Shown here piece by piece: positions 26,891 through 34,785 of a stretch of 55,455 bases of DNA. The position numbers were made by a program, and so were the translations under genes. Each line of letters starts with the position of its first letter. Position 1 is the first letter of the stretch. The notes beneath the pieces were generated by a model, which did not search any database, was not told the origin of the DNA, and saw only the letters and a list, made by a program, of their open reading frames with translations. This DNA comes from an uncultured Bacteroidales bacterium (lineage in GTDB: Bacteria; Bacteroidota; Bacteroidia; Bacteroidales; UBA4417). The stretch is taken from the NCBI GenBank assembly GCA_903879715.1, contig CAIRMR010000117.1, positions 1 through 55,455 on the forward strand. The letters run 5' to 3'.

Positions 26891-27577
26891 TTATTTCAGC
26901 AGGTATGACCTGAAACCAAAAGATCCCAAGAGCAGAGATATTGAAAATTCAGGTTTGGAATAATCGGTTTGAATGAATGTCGGTATTGTTTCGCCATCCG
27001 GACTTTCATAAACGCCATTAATCATACCTACATAACGGTAGCCGGCACTCGCATTAATTTTACACCACATTGTCATTTTCATTTCAACAAATAATTTTGG
27101 TGTCAATATGAATACCACATCGTCATAAATTTTATCAGTATATTTATTCATTGGGCCTTTTGCGGAAATGTCTATTCTCCCCATACCTGCGGAACCACTT
27201 AGCCCCCAATTCAGAATTCTCCTGGATTTATGAATATAACCCAGCACACCACCGGCATGTATCATATCTATTTCTCCATCGGTAAAAGTCGTATAACCAA
27301 TTGTTGACAGATCGGTTCGGGGCACTTTTGTTACTAGTTTTTGCCCGTAAAGACCAATAAAGAATTTATTGTTAAATACAACTCCGCCGGTAGCTCCCGC
27401 ATCGATTGCAGTATGACCTTCAACATCCGACAATGAAATAAACGGGCCGAAGTATCCGTTTACCTGACCCCCTCTTTCAGAGCCAAGCAAATGAAACCGG
27501 TCGTTTTTATTTTGCGCAAATAGCGATAAAGCTGAATGACAAATGATAATGCAAACAAATAAAACTTTGCTTCTCAT
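26891..27577 (-). CDS. Hypothetical exported protein, probably a small outer-membrane beta-barrel
   Basis: A 228-residue protein I do not recognise. A signal peptide (about 1-22, ending SLFAQ) is followed by alternating Gly/aromatic strands such as GGQVNGYFGPFISLSDV, AGATGGVVFNNKFFIGLYGQK and INASAGYRYVGMINGVYESPDG. The last segment is FSISLLLGSFGFRSYLLK, strand-like but without a C-terminal Phe. This pattern is typical of 8-strand barrels of the porin-family/outer-membrane-protein type. It is convergent with the large barrel gene upstream. Confidence 0.7.
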   Translation of the reverse strand: MRSKVLFVCIIICHSALSLFAQNKNDRFHLLGSERGGQVNGYFGPFISLSDVEGHTAIDAGATGGVVFNNKFFIGLYGQKLVTKVPRTDLSTIGYTTFTDGEIDMIHAGGVLGYIHKSRRILNWGLSGSAGMGRIDISAKGPMNKYTDKIYDDVVFILTPKLFVEMKMTMWCKINASAGYRYVGMINGVYESPDGETIPTFIQTDYSKPEFSISLLLGSFGFRSYLLK

Positions 27578-27813
27578 TTTTTTATATCATTAATTTTAAG
27601 TCTGATTCTGTTTTCTTGCGAGAAACAAAGATATTGTGTTCAGCTTTGCTATCCGTAAATTTTCGCTTTTTTTTGATTTTCTGGTCTTTCCACCTGATTA
27701 TATTTGTTAAATTAATTGAATATCAGGAGACTAACAAATTCTATTGAAAGAAAAGATATTTTACAGTTATTATGGTAATCGTGTATTTTGTATGAATACT
27801 GTTTGTAGGTGTA

Positions 27814-27850
27814 TAAAAAAACCACTTGCAAAATAACTCTGTAAGTGGTT
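27814..27850 (-). terminator. Rho-independent terminator of the glnS/tRNA-Gln transcript
   Basis: On the minus strand, AACCACTTAC pairs with GCAAGTGGTT (10-bp stem, 27850-27841 with 27829-27820, one G-T pair), followed directly by a T-run (27820-27815). Confidence 0.8.
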
Positions 27851-27862
27851 GAATTTGATTTA

Positions 27863-27949
27863 TCCGACCAGGGCTTCCCGTTTTTATCGGGATAATTGTC
27901 TCGCCCTGGTTGGACTTAAACAAAGAATCCCGCTCATCGCGGGATTCTT
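27863..27949 (-). ncRNA. Structured trailer downstream of tRNA-Gln with a partial tRNA 3'-end duplicate
   Basis: Two further hairpins lie between the tRNA and the terminator. One is a perfect 11-bp stem, AAGAATCCCGC/GCGGGATTCTT (27923-27949). The other has arms 27863-27874 and 27903-27914 and an internal CCCG/CGGG hairpin. The left arm (27863-27875, TCCGACCAGGGCT) is an exact 13-bp copy of the tRNA-Gln T-arm/acceptor end at 27956-27968. It may be a relic of tRNA duplication or a processed RNA trailer. RNA status is inferred. Confidence 0.45.
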
Positions 27950-27952
27950 ATG

Positions 27953-28025
27953 TTGTCCGACCAGGGCTCGAACCTGGACTCTTCTGATCCAGAATCAGAC
28001 GTGTTGCCGATTACACCATCAGACA
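27953..28025 (-). tRNA. tRNA-Gln (anticodon CUG)
   Basis: The minus strand folds as a 73-nt tRNA. The acceptor TGTCTGA pairs with TCGGACA, the discriminator is A and CCA is not encoded. The D-arm has GGTGTAATCGGCAACAC. The anticodon stem-loop TCTGA-TTCTGGA-TCAGA gives anticodon CTG, and the T-arm is CCAGGTTCGAGCCCTGG. It lies 66 bp downstream of glnS on the same strand, so the synthetase and its cognate tRNA probably share a transcript. Confidence 0.95.
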
Positions 28026-28091
28026 ATTTTCATTTGAGGAGCGCAAAATTATACAAAATTTTAAACGCAACATCAGAAATAGTCAGATTTT

Positions 28092-29816
28092 TTAGAACTG
28101 TTTTGATTTAGTCCAGGTATCTTTAAGGGCAACTGTACGGTTAAACACTATGGATGAGCCACTTGTATCAGGATCTACACAGAAATAACCAAGTCTTTCG
28201 AACTGAAACCTGTCGCCTGCTTTTGCTTTGGAAACCGAAGTTTCGGCATAAGCCGTGATGATTTTCAAAGAATCAGGATTCACATTTTCTTTGAAATCGT
28301 GTCCCTCTTCAACATTCTCAGGCGTTTCGGTTGAAAAAAGCCTGTCGTATAAACGAACTTCAACCGGCAAAGCATGAGCAACAGAAACCCAATGAAGAGT
28401 ACCTTTCACTTTTTTGTTGCTGTTTTCCATTCCACTGCGGGTGTCGGCCTGGTAAGTACAATGAATCTCGGTAATATTTCCCTCGTCATCCTTTACAATG
28501 TTCTCGCATTTAATGATATAACCGTATTTCAGGCGAACTTCTCCGCCTGGTTTCAGTCGGAAAAATTTTCCGCTAGGATTTTCCTGGAAGTCTTCGCGTT
28601 CGATATAAAGTTCCTTTGAGAACTGTACCTTGCGGAAACCGGCTTCAGTATCTTCCGGGTTGTTAGTGGCTTCGAGTTCTTCAACCTGTCCTTCGGGAAA
28701 GTTGTCGAGTATAAGTTTTACAGGATTAAGAACCGCCATTACACGGTTTGAGCGCTTATTGAGATCCTCACGAACACAGAATTCGAGCAATGCAACATCA
28801 ATCAACTGGTCGCGCTTGGCGATACCGATTGTATCAGCAAAGTTTCGCAACGATTCAGGAGTATATCCGCGGCGACGCAAACCACAAATGGTCGGCATAC
28901 GCGGGTCGTCCCAACCGTTTACAACATTTTCGTTAACGAGTTGTAACAGTTTGCGCTTGCTCATAACTGTATATGTTAGATTTAAGCGGGCAAATTCGAT
29001 CTGTCGCGGACGATAATCGCCTTCGGCAACCTGTTCGAGGTACCATTCGTAAAGTGGCCTGTGTACCTCGAATTCAAGCGTACAGATACTGTGTGTAATT
29101 CCTTCGAGGTAATCACTTTGACCATGAGCGTAGTCGTACATCGGATAAATACACCATTTGTTGCCGGTACGGTGGTGATCGGTATGCAGAATACGATACA
29201 TAATCGGATCGCGCAACAGCATATTGGGATGAGCCATATCCACTTTAGCTCGCAGAACTTTGCTTCCGTCAGGAAACTCACCGTTTTTCATACGGGCGAA
29301 CAAGTCCAGGTTTTCTTCAACTGAACGGGTCCGGTATGGGCTTTCTTTCCCTGCACGGGTAACAGTACCACGATATTCGCTTATCTGCTCTGCATTCAGA
29401 TCGTCAACATACGCCTTACCTTCTTTAATGATTTTTACTGCCCAGTCGTAAAGCTGATCGAAATAATCGGAAGCGTAAAAAAGCCGGTCGCCCCAGTCGA
29501 AACCAAGCCAGCGCACATCTTCCATGATGCTATCCACATATTCAGTATCTTCTTTCACCGGATTAGTATCGTCAAAGCGCAGGTTAGCCAGCCCATTGTA
29601 TTTAATAGCCGTTCCGAAATTCAGACAGATACTTTTGGCATGCCCGATATGCAGGTAACCGTTTGGTTCCGGCGGAAAACGGGTATGAACACGTCCCTGG
29701 TTTTTGCCCTGGGCGAGTTCATCTTCAATAATCTGGTGGATAAAATTTAATGAAACTTTCTCTTCTGTTGGGGTAGTAATATTTTCGTCAGTCATGATGA
29801 TGGGGCATTTAAGCAA
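28092..29816 (-). CDS. glnS: Glutaminyl-tRNA synthetase
   Basis: A 574-residue class I synthetase of the GlnRS type. The signature [20 protein letters not shown] (HIGH motif) is near residues 45-64, then [12 protein letters not shown], the Gln-tRNA-specific catalytic core, and VMSKRKL (KMSKS motif) near 285. The C-terminal two-barrel anticodon-binding domain runs from about 360 to 560. It attaches glutamine directly to tRNA-Gln. Bacteria with GlnRS do not need the GatCAB transamidation route for this tRNA. An in-frame Met 7 residues further in (MTDENITTP) is an equally possible start. tRNA-Gln(CUG) follows on the same strand. Confidence 0.97.
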   Translation of the reverse strand: MLKCPIIMTDENITTPTEEKVSLNFIHQIIEDELAQGKNQGRVHTRFPPEPNGYLHIGHAKSICLNFGTAIKYNGLANLRFDDTNPVKEDTEYVDSIMEDVRWLGFDWGDRLFYASDYFDQLYDWAVKIIKEGKAYVDDLNAEQISEYRGTVTRAGKESPYRTRSVEENLDLFARMKNGEFPDGSKVLRAKVDMAHPNMLLRDPIMYRILHTDHHRTGNKWCIYPMYDYAHGQSDYLEGITHSICTLEFEVHRPLYEWYLEQVAEGDYRPRQIEFARLNLTYTVMSKRKLLQLVNENVVNGWDDPRMPTICGLRRRGYTPESLRNFADTIGIAKRDQLIDVALLEFCVREDLNKRSNRVMAVLNPVKLILDNFPEGQVEELEATNNPEDTEAGFRKVQFSKELYIEREDFQENPSGKFFRLKPGGEVRLKYGYIIKCENIVKDDEGNITEIHCTYQADTRSGMENSNKKVKGTLHWVSVAHALPVEVRLYDRLFSTETPENVEEGHDFKENVNPDSLKIITAYAETSVSKAKAGDRFQFERLGYFCVDPDTSGSSIVFNRTVALKDTWTKSKQF

Positions 29817-30166
29817 ATTATTCCATAATAATTTGCAAAGGTAAAGTTTATTGGCTTTGGGGGAAGGTATTGAGGTTAATAGTTAATGGAAAATGGAAAA
29901 TAGTTGCAGTAAAACAAGATAATAGTTAATTGAAAATAGAAAATAGTAAGAATGAAATTGGCTTGAAGTATTGAATGTGGACGAATACAACTAATTTTGC
30001 ATTCAATTGTTTTAATAAGGGTTTTGGAGTTAGGGATTGGGGTTTAGGGAATTCATTCCGATAACTTTGGATCATTTATTAATTATTTAAATGGATTTTG
30101 GGGTTTATTGGTATCTTTCTGCTAACCATTTTCCATTAACTAATCAACCATTAACTAATAACCAAA
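29817..30166. repeat. Low-complexity intergenic region with dispersed repeat words
   Basis: There is no gene in this 350-bp stretch. It contains two copies of an AATAGTTAATKGAAAATRGAAAATAG word (about 29877-29903 and 29921-29947), a G-rich block (30019-30049) and CATTTTCCATTAAC (30127-30140). Similar blocks recur at 33604-33673. The folB promoter probably lies in the last 100 bp. Confidence 0.5.
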
Positions 30167-30523
30167 ATGGGCCTCATCGAAATAGAAGGAATGGATTTTT
30201 TTGCCTACCACGGCTGCTTCAAGGAAGAGCGTGTGATTGGCACCAGGTTTACCGTTGACGCATGGCTAACAACAGACACATCTGAATCAGAAACCAGCGA
30301 CAGTCTTAAAGATACGGTGAATTACCAGGCTGTTTACGCGCTTTTGAGGCAGGAGATGGAGCTACATTCCCATTTACTCGAACATGTTGCCCGGAGGATG
30401 GTAGATGCCCTTTACAGGGATTTCAAGACATTGACTCATGTTAAAATAAAAGTTTCGAAACTGAATCCGGCACTGGCGCATGGCGGAAAAATCAGGCAGG
30501 TGAGTGTGACCCTGGAACGGTAA
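30167..30523 (+). CDS. folB: Dihydroneopterin aldolase
   Basis: A 118-residue FolB protein. The N-terminus MGLIEIEGMDFFAYHGCFKEER contains the conserved YHGCFKEER motif with the substrate-contacting Glu and Tyr. Next are FTVDAWLTTDTSESETSDSLKDTVNYQAVY and the C-terminal KVSKLNPALAHGGKIRQVSV (catalytic Lys in KLNP). It converts 7,8-dihydroneopterin to 6-hydroxymethyl-7,8-dihydropterin and glycolaldehyde in folate synthesis. It stands alone; no other fol gene is nearby. Confidence 0.95.
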   Translation: MGLIEIEGMDFFAYHGCFKEERVIGTRFTVDAWLTTDTSESETSDSLKDTVNYQAVYALLRQEMELHSHLLEHVARRMVDALYRDFKTLTHVKIKVSKLNPALAHGGKIRQVSVTLER

Positions 30524-30527
30524 AGGA

Positions 30528-30569
30528 ATGTCAGATGTCAGATGTTCGATGTCGGATGTCGGATGTCGG
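30528..30569 (+). repeat. Heptanucleotide tandem repeat (ATGTCRG)n
   Basis: Six consecutive 7-bp units directly after folB: ATGTCAG twice, ATGTTCG once and ATGTCGG three times. The tract ends at a truncated seventh unit. It lies between the folB stop and the CWC gene and is probably slippage-prone. Confidence 0.75.
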
Positions 30570-30631
30570 ATGCAGATTTGCAAAAAAATGAACCCGGAAA
30601 CTCTAATCTAACTTTTTAAAATAATATCCTT

Positions 30632-30823
30632 TTGAAAGATAAAGACCGACCCTTCGAACAAAAGAAATGCCCGCGCTGTGGCACTTCATTCACTTGTAGT
30701 ACTTCAGCAAAATGCTGGTGTTTTGAAGTGGATGTACCTGCCGATACCATGCAAATAATACAGGACAAATGGTCGGGATGCCTTTGCCCCGAATGCCTTA
30801 AGTCATTCGCAAAGCATGCCTAA
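30632..30823 (+). CDS. Cysteine-rich CWC family protein
   Basis: A 63-residue protein starting with TTG at 30632 (KDKDRPF follows; no ATG is available). It has eight cysteines arranged as KKCPRCGTSFTC, KCWCFEVDVP and CLCPECLKSF, so the CWC motif and a Cx1Cx2C C-terminal cluster are present. These small proteins probably bind zinc or another metal; the family's role is not known. It is immediately upstream of tRNA-Cys (53 bp), which has its own promoter. Confidence 0.8.
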   Translation: MKDKDRPFEQKKCPRCGTSFTCSTSAKCWCFEVDVPADTMQIIQDKWSGCLCPECLKSFAKHA

Positions 30824-30830
30824 AAAAGTA

Positions 30831-30862
30831 TTTGTTGATAATTTGTTATTTACATACCTTTG
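30831..30862 (+). promoter_or_regulatory. Promoter of tRNA-Cys
   Basis: TTTG (30831-30834), a 20-bp spacer and TACCTTTG (30855-30862) match both halves of the Bacteroidota promoter (TTTG, about 19-21 N, TAnnTTTG). The tRNA begins at 30877. Confidence 0.75.
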
Positions 30863-30876
30863 CACCGCCAAAACAA

Positions 30877-30947
30877 GGTTTCGTGGCCGAGTGGTTAGGC
30901 AGCGGTCTGCAAAACCGTCTACAGCGGTTCGAATCCGCTCGAAACCT
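30877..30947 (+). tRNA. tRNA-Cys (anticodon GCA)
   Basis: A 71-nt cloverleaf. The acceptor GGTTTCG pairs with CGAAACC, and the discriminator is U. The D-arm is GGCCGAGTGGTTAGGC, the anticodon loop CTGCAAA carries GCA, and the T-arm is AGCGGTTCGAATCCGCT. A U discriminator is expected for tRNA-Cys. CCA is not encoded. Confidence 0.97.
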
Positions 30948-30950
30948 CAG

Positions 30951-30977
30951 TAAAAGCCTCCATTTTGGGGGCTTTTA
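30951..30977. terminator. Bidirectional terminator between tRNA-Cys and the thiolase gene
   Basis: TAAAAGCC (30951-30958) pairs with GGCTTTTA (30970-30977), extended by TCC/GGG, giving an 11-bp stem with a 5-nt loop. T residues follow on both strands, so it can end both tRNA-Cys and the minus-strand thiolase transcript. Confidence 0.75.
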
Positions 30978-30994
30978 TCGTTTATGCCGTTAAT

Positions 30995-32239
30995 TTATTC
31001 ACCTCGTTTATATACAATTGCAACGACGGTTTTATCATCCCCTCCCATATTAACAGTCATGCCGTAAGGTCGTGAAGTATCTATCTTGATTTGATTCAAG
31101 CCGGCTTTGCCGGTAAGTTGTTCCCAAATAGTTACAGCCATGTGTACTCCGGTTCCGCCTGTAGGATGACCCCAGCCGATAAGTCCACCGGTGGTGTTAA
31201 TAGGTATTTTCCCGTCGCGGGCTGTATTTCCGGCAGCAACAAAAGCAGCGCCTTCGCCATGAGCGGCAAATCCCAAAGCTTCAACCGCCAGTATTCCGGC
31301 AATGGTAAAACAGTCGTGAAGTTCTATAGTTGCAAGTTGCTCTATACTAATTTCCGCAGATGCAAGTGCCTGCCTGATGGCTCCGCGCATGGTTGACAGC
31401 ACAGTGAGTTGTGGCGGATCTTCAGTAATATCGTCAACGGCATGTCCCCAACCAATTATCTCAACAGCATAAGCGTAAGCAATACCGGCTCGCATAAGAC
31501 CTTCGTCACTTAATACAGCAATTCCGGAAGCTCCATCACTTACCTTGGAACAGTCAAAAACATTAAGATGATCGGTAAATGAACGCGGATCGGGTTCGGT
31601 CAACGCTAGTCTTTCAAGATCGATAACCGTATTATGATGTTCCTGTGCTGTCGGGCACAGACGTGCATTTTCGATGGCATTCCTGTACCAACGCGCAAAA
31701 CCTTTGCGGGCATAATCACGTCCAAATTTTTCATAATAGGCTCCTGCCCTGTCGCTGAATTGACCGGGGAAAAAATAGGCATGACCTTCTTTTCTTTTAC
31801 TGAACCAGCCGGCACCGGCAAGGATATCGGCTCCGTAAATGGCTTTCACCGTATTCTGAACTTCCACTCCTATGCAAAGAACGGAATCCGCTGTTCCGGC
31901 CAATACCGATTTAATTCCGGTGACCAGGGCCAGACCACCTGATGCACATGCTCCTTCGACACTGATCGATGGTTTGTAGCGTAAACCTTTATCGACCATG
32001 GGTAAAAAAGCGCCAAGATGCGCCTGTTTATTAAATCGGGCCGACATGAAATTTCCCACAGCGCTTTCGTCTACACTATGTGCTCCACCCAATTGCGTGA
32101 TTACGCCTTGCCCGGCTTCTTTCAAATAATGCTCCAGCCCCGGACGTTCGGTGCGTGGATTAAATTCTTTGCGGCCGGTACCAAGTGAAATGGTATTGTA
32201 ACCGGCAGCCATATATATTTTACGTGATGGTTTTGGCAT
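30995..32239 (-). CDS. Thiolase family protein (acetyl-CoA C-acyltransferase)
   Basis: A 414-residue thiolase. The nucleophilic Cys lies in SVEGACASGG (Cys-98). The second half has the ELHDCFTIA motif and GLIGWGHPTGGTG (catalytic His region). The C-terminal catalytic Cys loop reads YGMTVNMGGDDKT, so a Cys is not apparent there, as in SCP2/SCP-x-type thiolases. Thiolytic cleavage of 3-ketoacyl-CoA is the likely role. It is the last gene of a three-gene cluster with 3-hydroxyacyl-CoA dehydrogenase and enoyl-CoA hydratase, consistent with beta-oxidation or short-chain acyl-CoA metabolism. Confidence 0.88.
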   Translation of the reverse strand: MPKPSRKIYMAAGYNTISLGTGRKEFNPRTERPGLEHYLKEAGQGVITQLGGAHSVDESAVGNFMSARFNKQAHLGAFLPMVDKGLRYKPSISVEGACASGGLALVTGIKSVLAGTADSVLCIGVEVQNTVKAIYGADILAGAGWFSKRKEGHAYFFPGQFSDRAGAYYEKFGRDYARKGFARWYRNAIENARLCPTAQEHHNTVIDLERLALTEPDPRSFTDHLNVFDCSKVSDGASGIAVLSDEGLMRAGIAYAYAVEIIGWGHAVDDITEDPPQLTVLSTMRGAIRQALASAEISIEQLATIELHDCFTIAGILAVEALGFAAHGEGAAFVAAGNTARDGKIPINTTGGLIGWGHPTGGTGVHMAVTIWEQLTGKAGLNQIKIDTSRPYGMTVNMGGDDKTVVAIVYKRGE

Positions 32240-32259
32240 TTCGATCGAATTAAAACCTG

Positions 32260-33594
32260 TTACAAATAATCATTTAAAGGACCATAAGCATGGAAGAAAC
32301 CGGTGAGTAAAACGGTATTTACATCATTCCCGTTTTGTGCAACTCCATCGGTGACGAGTTTAAGTGCTGTTGCGCGGGAGTTCAAGGCAAAAGTCATTGC
32401 TAGTGATGCTCCTTCTGATCCGGAGTCTAGCAGAGCTTTAAAAGCTGGTTTCAGAACGGGATCTTTATCGCGTAGCTTGACCAATTCTTTCCATGGCAAT
32501 ATATCATTAGGAACAACTCCCAGCCAGTTGTCTGACTTTTCCCGGAAAGCAGAAATCCCGATATAGGTAACTGAAGATTTATCAATAATACCAACAGGCT
32601 TACCTTTTTCATATTTCAGGAAGCCATCTTTCTGGCTTCCATCGCTGAATTGTCCACCTTTAACACCACTGAGAACCAGTTCATCCAGCAGGCTGCTGTG
32701 CATTTTTTCGCCCTGCATATGCGGTTGCATTACGCGAAGAATAAACTGAACTACATCAAGCCCTACATAATCAATCAACTGGAAGATTCCCATGGGCCGC
32801 GACAGGAAATCACGCGTAACCCGATCGACGCAATAAATTGCTTCATGTAAAGGCATCTGAGCTGAAAGCCGTTCCGCTTCAGCGATCCCGAATAAAGCAT
32901 CGCGCATAAAATGACCGTTGCCGATAAAGCCTGCAATATCGTTTGATGGAACTACTGTTTTACGAAGATTAGCTGCGTATTTGTTGGCAAACTCAATCAT
33001 ACCTGAAGAGTTTTCAGCTATAGTGATAAGTTCAACTAATTTTTGAACAGCGGGCGGATTGTAGAAGTGAAATCCTAGTATCCTTCCTTCCAAAGCAGCA
33101 TTCTTATTAAGACCACCAATAGGGACTGAAGATGTATTTGTAAAAAACCAGGGTTGATTTTTATTGTTTTCATTGATTAAACGAAAAAGCTTTTCCTTCA
33201 ATGTCTGGTTTTCACTAACTGCTTCAAAAACCAAAGTGGAATCATACGCGGCTTCAATACGGGTAGTAGTGCGGATAATACTCATTACGTCATGCACATA
33301 AGCGTCGATTATTTCGCTATTTTCGATTAATTGGAGTTGTGGGGCGTAAACACTACGAAGTGCAACTGCCTTCTTTTCGGCAGCTTTCAGAACTTGTGAC
33401 TGCAAATAATATACTAGTCCGGTGAGACCTTCATCAGAAGTATCAATTGCATTTAATACAAAAGATTTCCCTTTGTTTTCATGCTTAAGCATCTGATCGG
33501 CCATTTCGATGGCAGTGAGCAGTACAATTCCGCTACCCATTTTCCCGGCTGCACCGAGTACAGAGACTTTCTGGAGGCGTTGTATGTATTCCAT
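32260..33594 (-). CDS. 3-hydroxyacyl-CoA dehydrogenase
   Basis: A 444-residue NAD-dependent enzyme. The N-terminal Rossmann motif is KVSVLGAAGKMGSGIVLL (about 8-26), then VFEAVSENQTLKEKLF, the active-site HFYNPPAVQKLVEL block and a 3HCDH C-terminal domain (PMGIFQLIDYVGLDVVQFIL). The NAD motif reads GAAGKMGSG where the canonical sequence is GAGxMGxG. It oxidises 3-hydroxyacyl-CoA to 3-ketoacyl-CoA, the step before the thiolase. It is 20 bp upstream of the thiolase and about 90 bp downstream of enoyl-CoA hydratase on the same strand. Confidence 0.88.
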   Translation of the reverse strand: MEYIQRLQKVSVLGAAGKMGSGIVLLTAIEMADQMLKHENKGKSFVLNAIDTSDEGLTGLVYYLQSQVLKAAEKKAVALRSVYAPQLQLIENSEIIDAYVHDVMSIIRTTTRIEAAYDSTLVFEAVSENQTLKEKLFRLINENNKNQPWFFTNTSSVPIGGLNKNAALEGRILGFHFYNPPAVQKLVELITIAENSSGMIEFANKYAANLRKTVVPSNDIAGFIGNGHFMRDALFGIAEAERLSAQMPLHEAIYCVDRVTRDFLSRPMGIFQLIDYVGLDVVQFILRVMQPHMQGEKMHSSLLDELVLSGVKGGQFSDGSQKDGFLKYEKGKPVGIIDKSSVTYIGISAFREKSDNWLGVVPNDILPWKELVKLRDKDPVLKPAFKALLDSGSEGASLAMTFALNSRATALKLVTDGVAQNGNDVNTVLLTGFFHAYGPLNDYL

Positions 33595-33603
33595 TTTTTT
33601 GTT

Positions 33604-33673
33604 GAGGGTTTGGGGGTTAAGGATTGGGGATTAGGGGCGAAACTGTTAACGATTTTCCATTAACGATTTTCTC
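33604..33673 (+). repeat. G-rich block plus TTAACGATTTTCCA tandem repeat
   Basis: The gap between enoyl-CoA hydratase and the dehydrogenase gene holds four G-tracts within 33606-33637. Two tandem copies of TTAACGATTTTCCA (or near copy) follow at 33646-33659 and 33660-33673. The same pair of blocks is seen upstream of folB (30019-30140). Confidence 0.5.
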
Positions 33674-33683
33674 ACTTCACTAA

Positions 33684-34451
33684 CTACCACTGTGGTTTTC
33701 TCTTTTCGAGGAACGCTTTCATTCCCTCTGTGCCTTGTTTTCCAAAAAGCTGGCCGAAAGCCTGTGCTTCGAGCAGGCTGCCTTGCCCTAATGAAACCTG
33801 GTAACCTTGCCGGGCAACAAATTTCACACGTTTAACAGCTTCCGGCCCTTTTGATGCTATTACACCGGCAATTCGATATACTTCCTCCATTAACTGCTCA
33901 GGTTCCGTGACTTTCTGAACAAGTCCGATGCGCAGAGCATCGGCAGCAGTGAGCATTTCGCCGGTTATTAGCATGTAAAGCGCATCGCCCATACCAACAA
34001 GTCGAGGCAAACGTTGGGTGCCTGCATACCCGGGAATAAGCCCCAGATTGACTTCGGGTTGACCGAATTTAGCCGTACTCGCTGCAATCCGGAAATCACA
34101 AGCAAGTGCAAGTTCAAGGCCACCTCCCAGCGCAAAGCCATTAATAGCAGCTATTACCGGCACGGCAATGGTTGAGAAACCCCTGAACGTATTTTGTCCT
34201 CGCAGCGAGAAGGCTTCAGCTTCCTCAGCGGTTTTATTTACCATTTCGGAAATATCCGCGCCCGCAACAAAGGCTTTACCCATGCCGGTTATCACAATTG
34301 CGGTAAGTCCTGGATCTGTAGCATCGTTGGCAATAAAGTGATCCATCTCATCGAAAAAAGCCGTGTTAAGGGCGTTCAGACTTTCGGGACGGTTGATCGT
34401 AACCAGCAACATGCTGCCGATGCGCTCGGGTTGTAATATTTTATAATCCAT
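33684..34451 (-). CDS. Enoyl-CoA hydratase/isomerase
   Basis: A 255-residue crotonase. Oxyanion-hole motif GMGKAFVAGADISEM is near residues 56-70. The catalytic glutamates sit in ALGGGLELALACDFRIA and FGQPEVNLGLIPGYAGTQRLPR. It hydrates 2-enoyl-CoA to 3-hydroxyacyl-CoA, the first hydration step feeding the neighbouring dehydrogenase and thiolase. No signal peptide is present; the protein is cytoplasmic. It is first in the cluster. Confidence 0.93.
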   Translation of the reverse strand: MDYKILQPERIGSMLLVTINRPESLNALNTAFFDEMDHFIANDATDPGLTAIVITGMGKAFVAGADISEMVNKTAEEAEAFSLRGQNTFRGFSTIAVPVIAAINGFALGGGLELALACDFRIAASTAKFGQPEVNLGLIPGYAGTQRLPRLVGMGDALYMLITGEMLTAADALRIGLVQKVTEPEQLMEEVYRIAGVIASKGPEAVKRVKFVARQGYQVSLGQGSLLEAQAFGQLFGKQGTEGMKAFLEKRKPQW

Positions 34452-34622
34452 CGATAATGGTATAAACAGGTTAGGATTGTCCTACAAATGAAACAGAAAC
34501 AAATATAAAGATATTTCGATATAAGAAACAATTCAGCAACAAGAAAGTTATTCCCTTTGTTTGCCCTTATGCTGTAACAAAAGCCCTGATAAAGCAGGAA
34601 TATGCAAATAAAAGTTCATAGA

Positions 34623-34751
34623 CAGGAATTACAAACCCCGCCCTGCAGTATAACTTTAGGGCCTGGTAACAGAAATAAATTCTTATACTGGAATTACAAA
34701 TTCCAAACTCCCTGGAGCGGGATTACAAATCCCGCTCAGCGATTACAAATC
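34623..34751 (+). repeat. Cluster of ATTACAAAT palindromic repeats
   Basis: The 333-bp gap between enoyl-CoA hydratase and tsaB holds four copies of an ATTACAAA word (about 34623, 34690, 34716 and 34741). Two are clean hairpins: AGCGGGATT-ACA-AATCCCGCT (34716-34736, 9-bp arms) and GGAATT-ACA-AATTCC (34690-34704). The others have drifted. The rest of the gap shows nothing recognisable. Confidence 0.65.
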
Positions 34752-34785
34752 CAGCTCAGCTGAAATTCCGCTTTCTAAATGTTCT

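Noticed and set aside
33646-33673. TTAACG repeats as further copies of the phased TTAAC operator.
   Set aside because: Their spacing is 14 bp rather than 10, no TAnnTTTG lies at the 27-bp distance, and they belong to a low-complexity repeat (TTAACGATTTTCCA).
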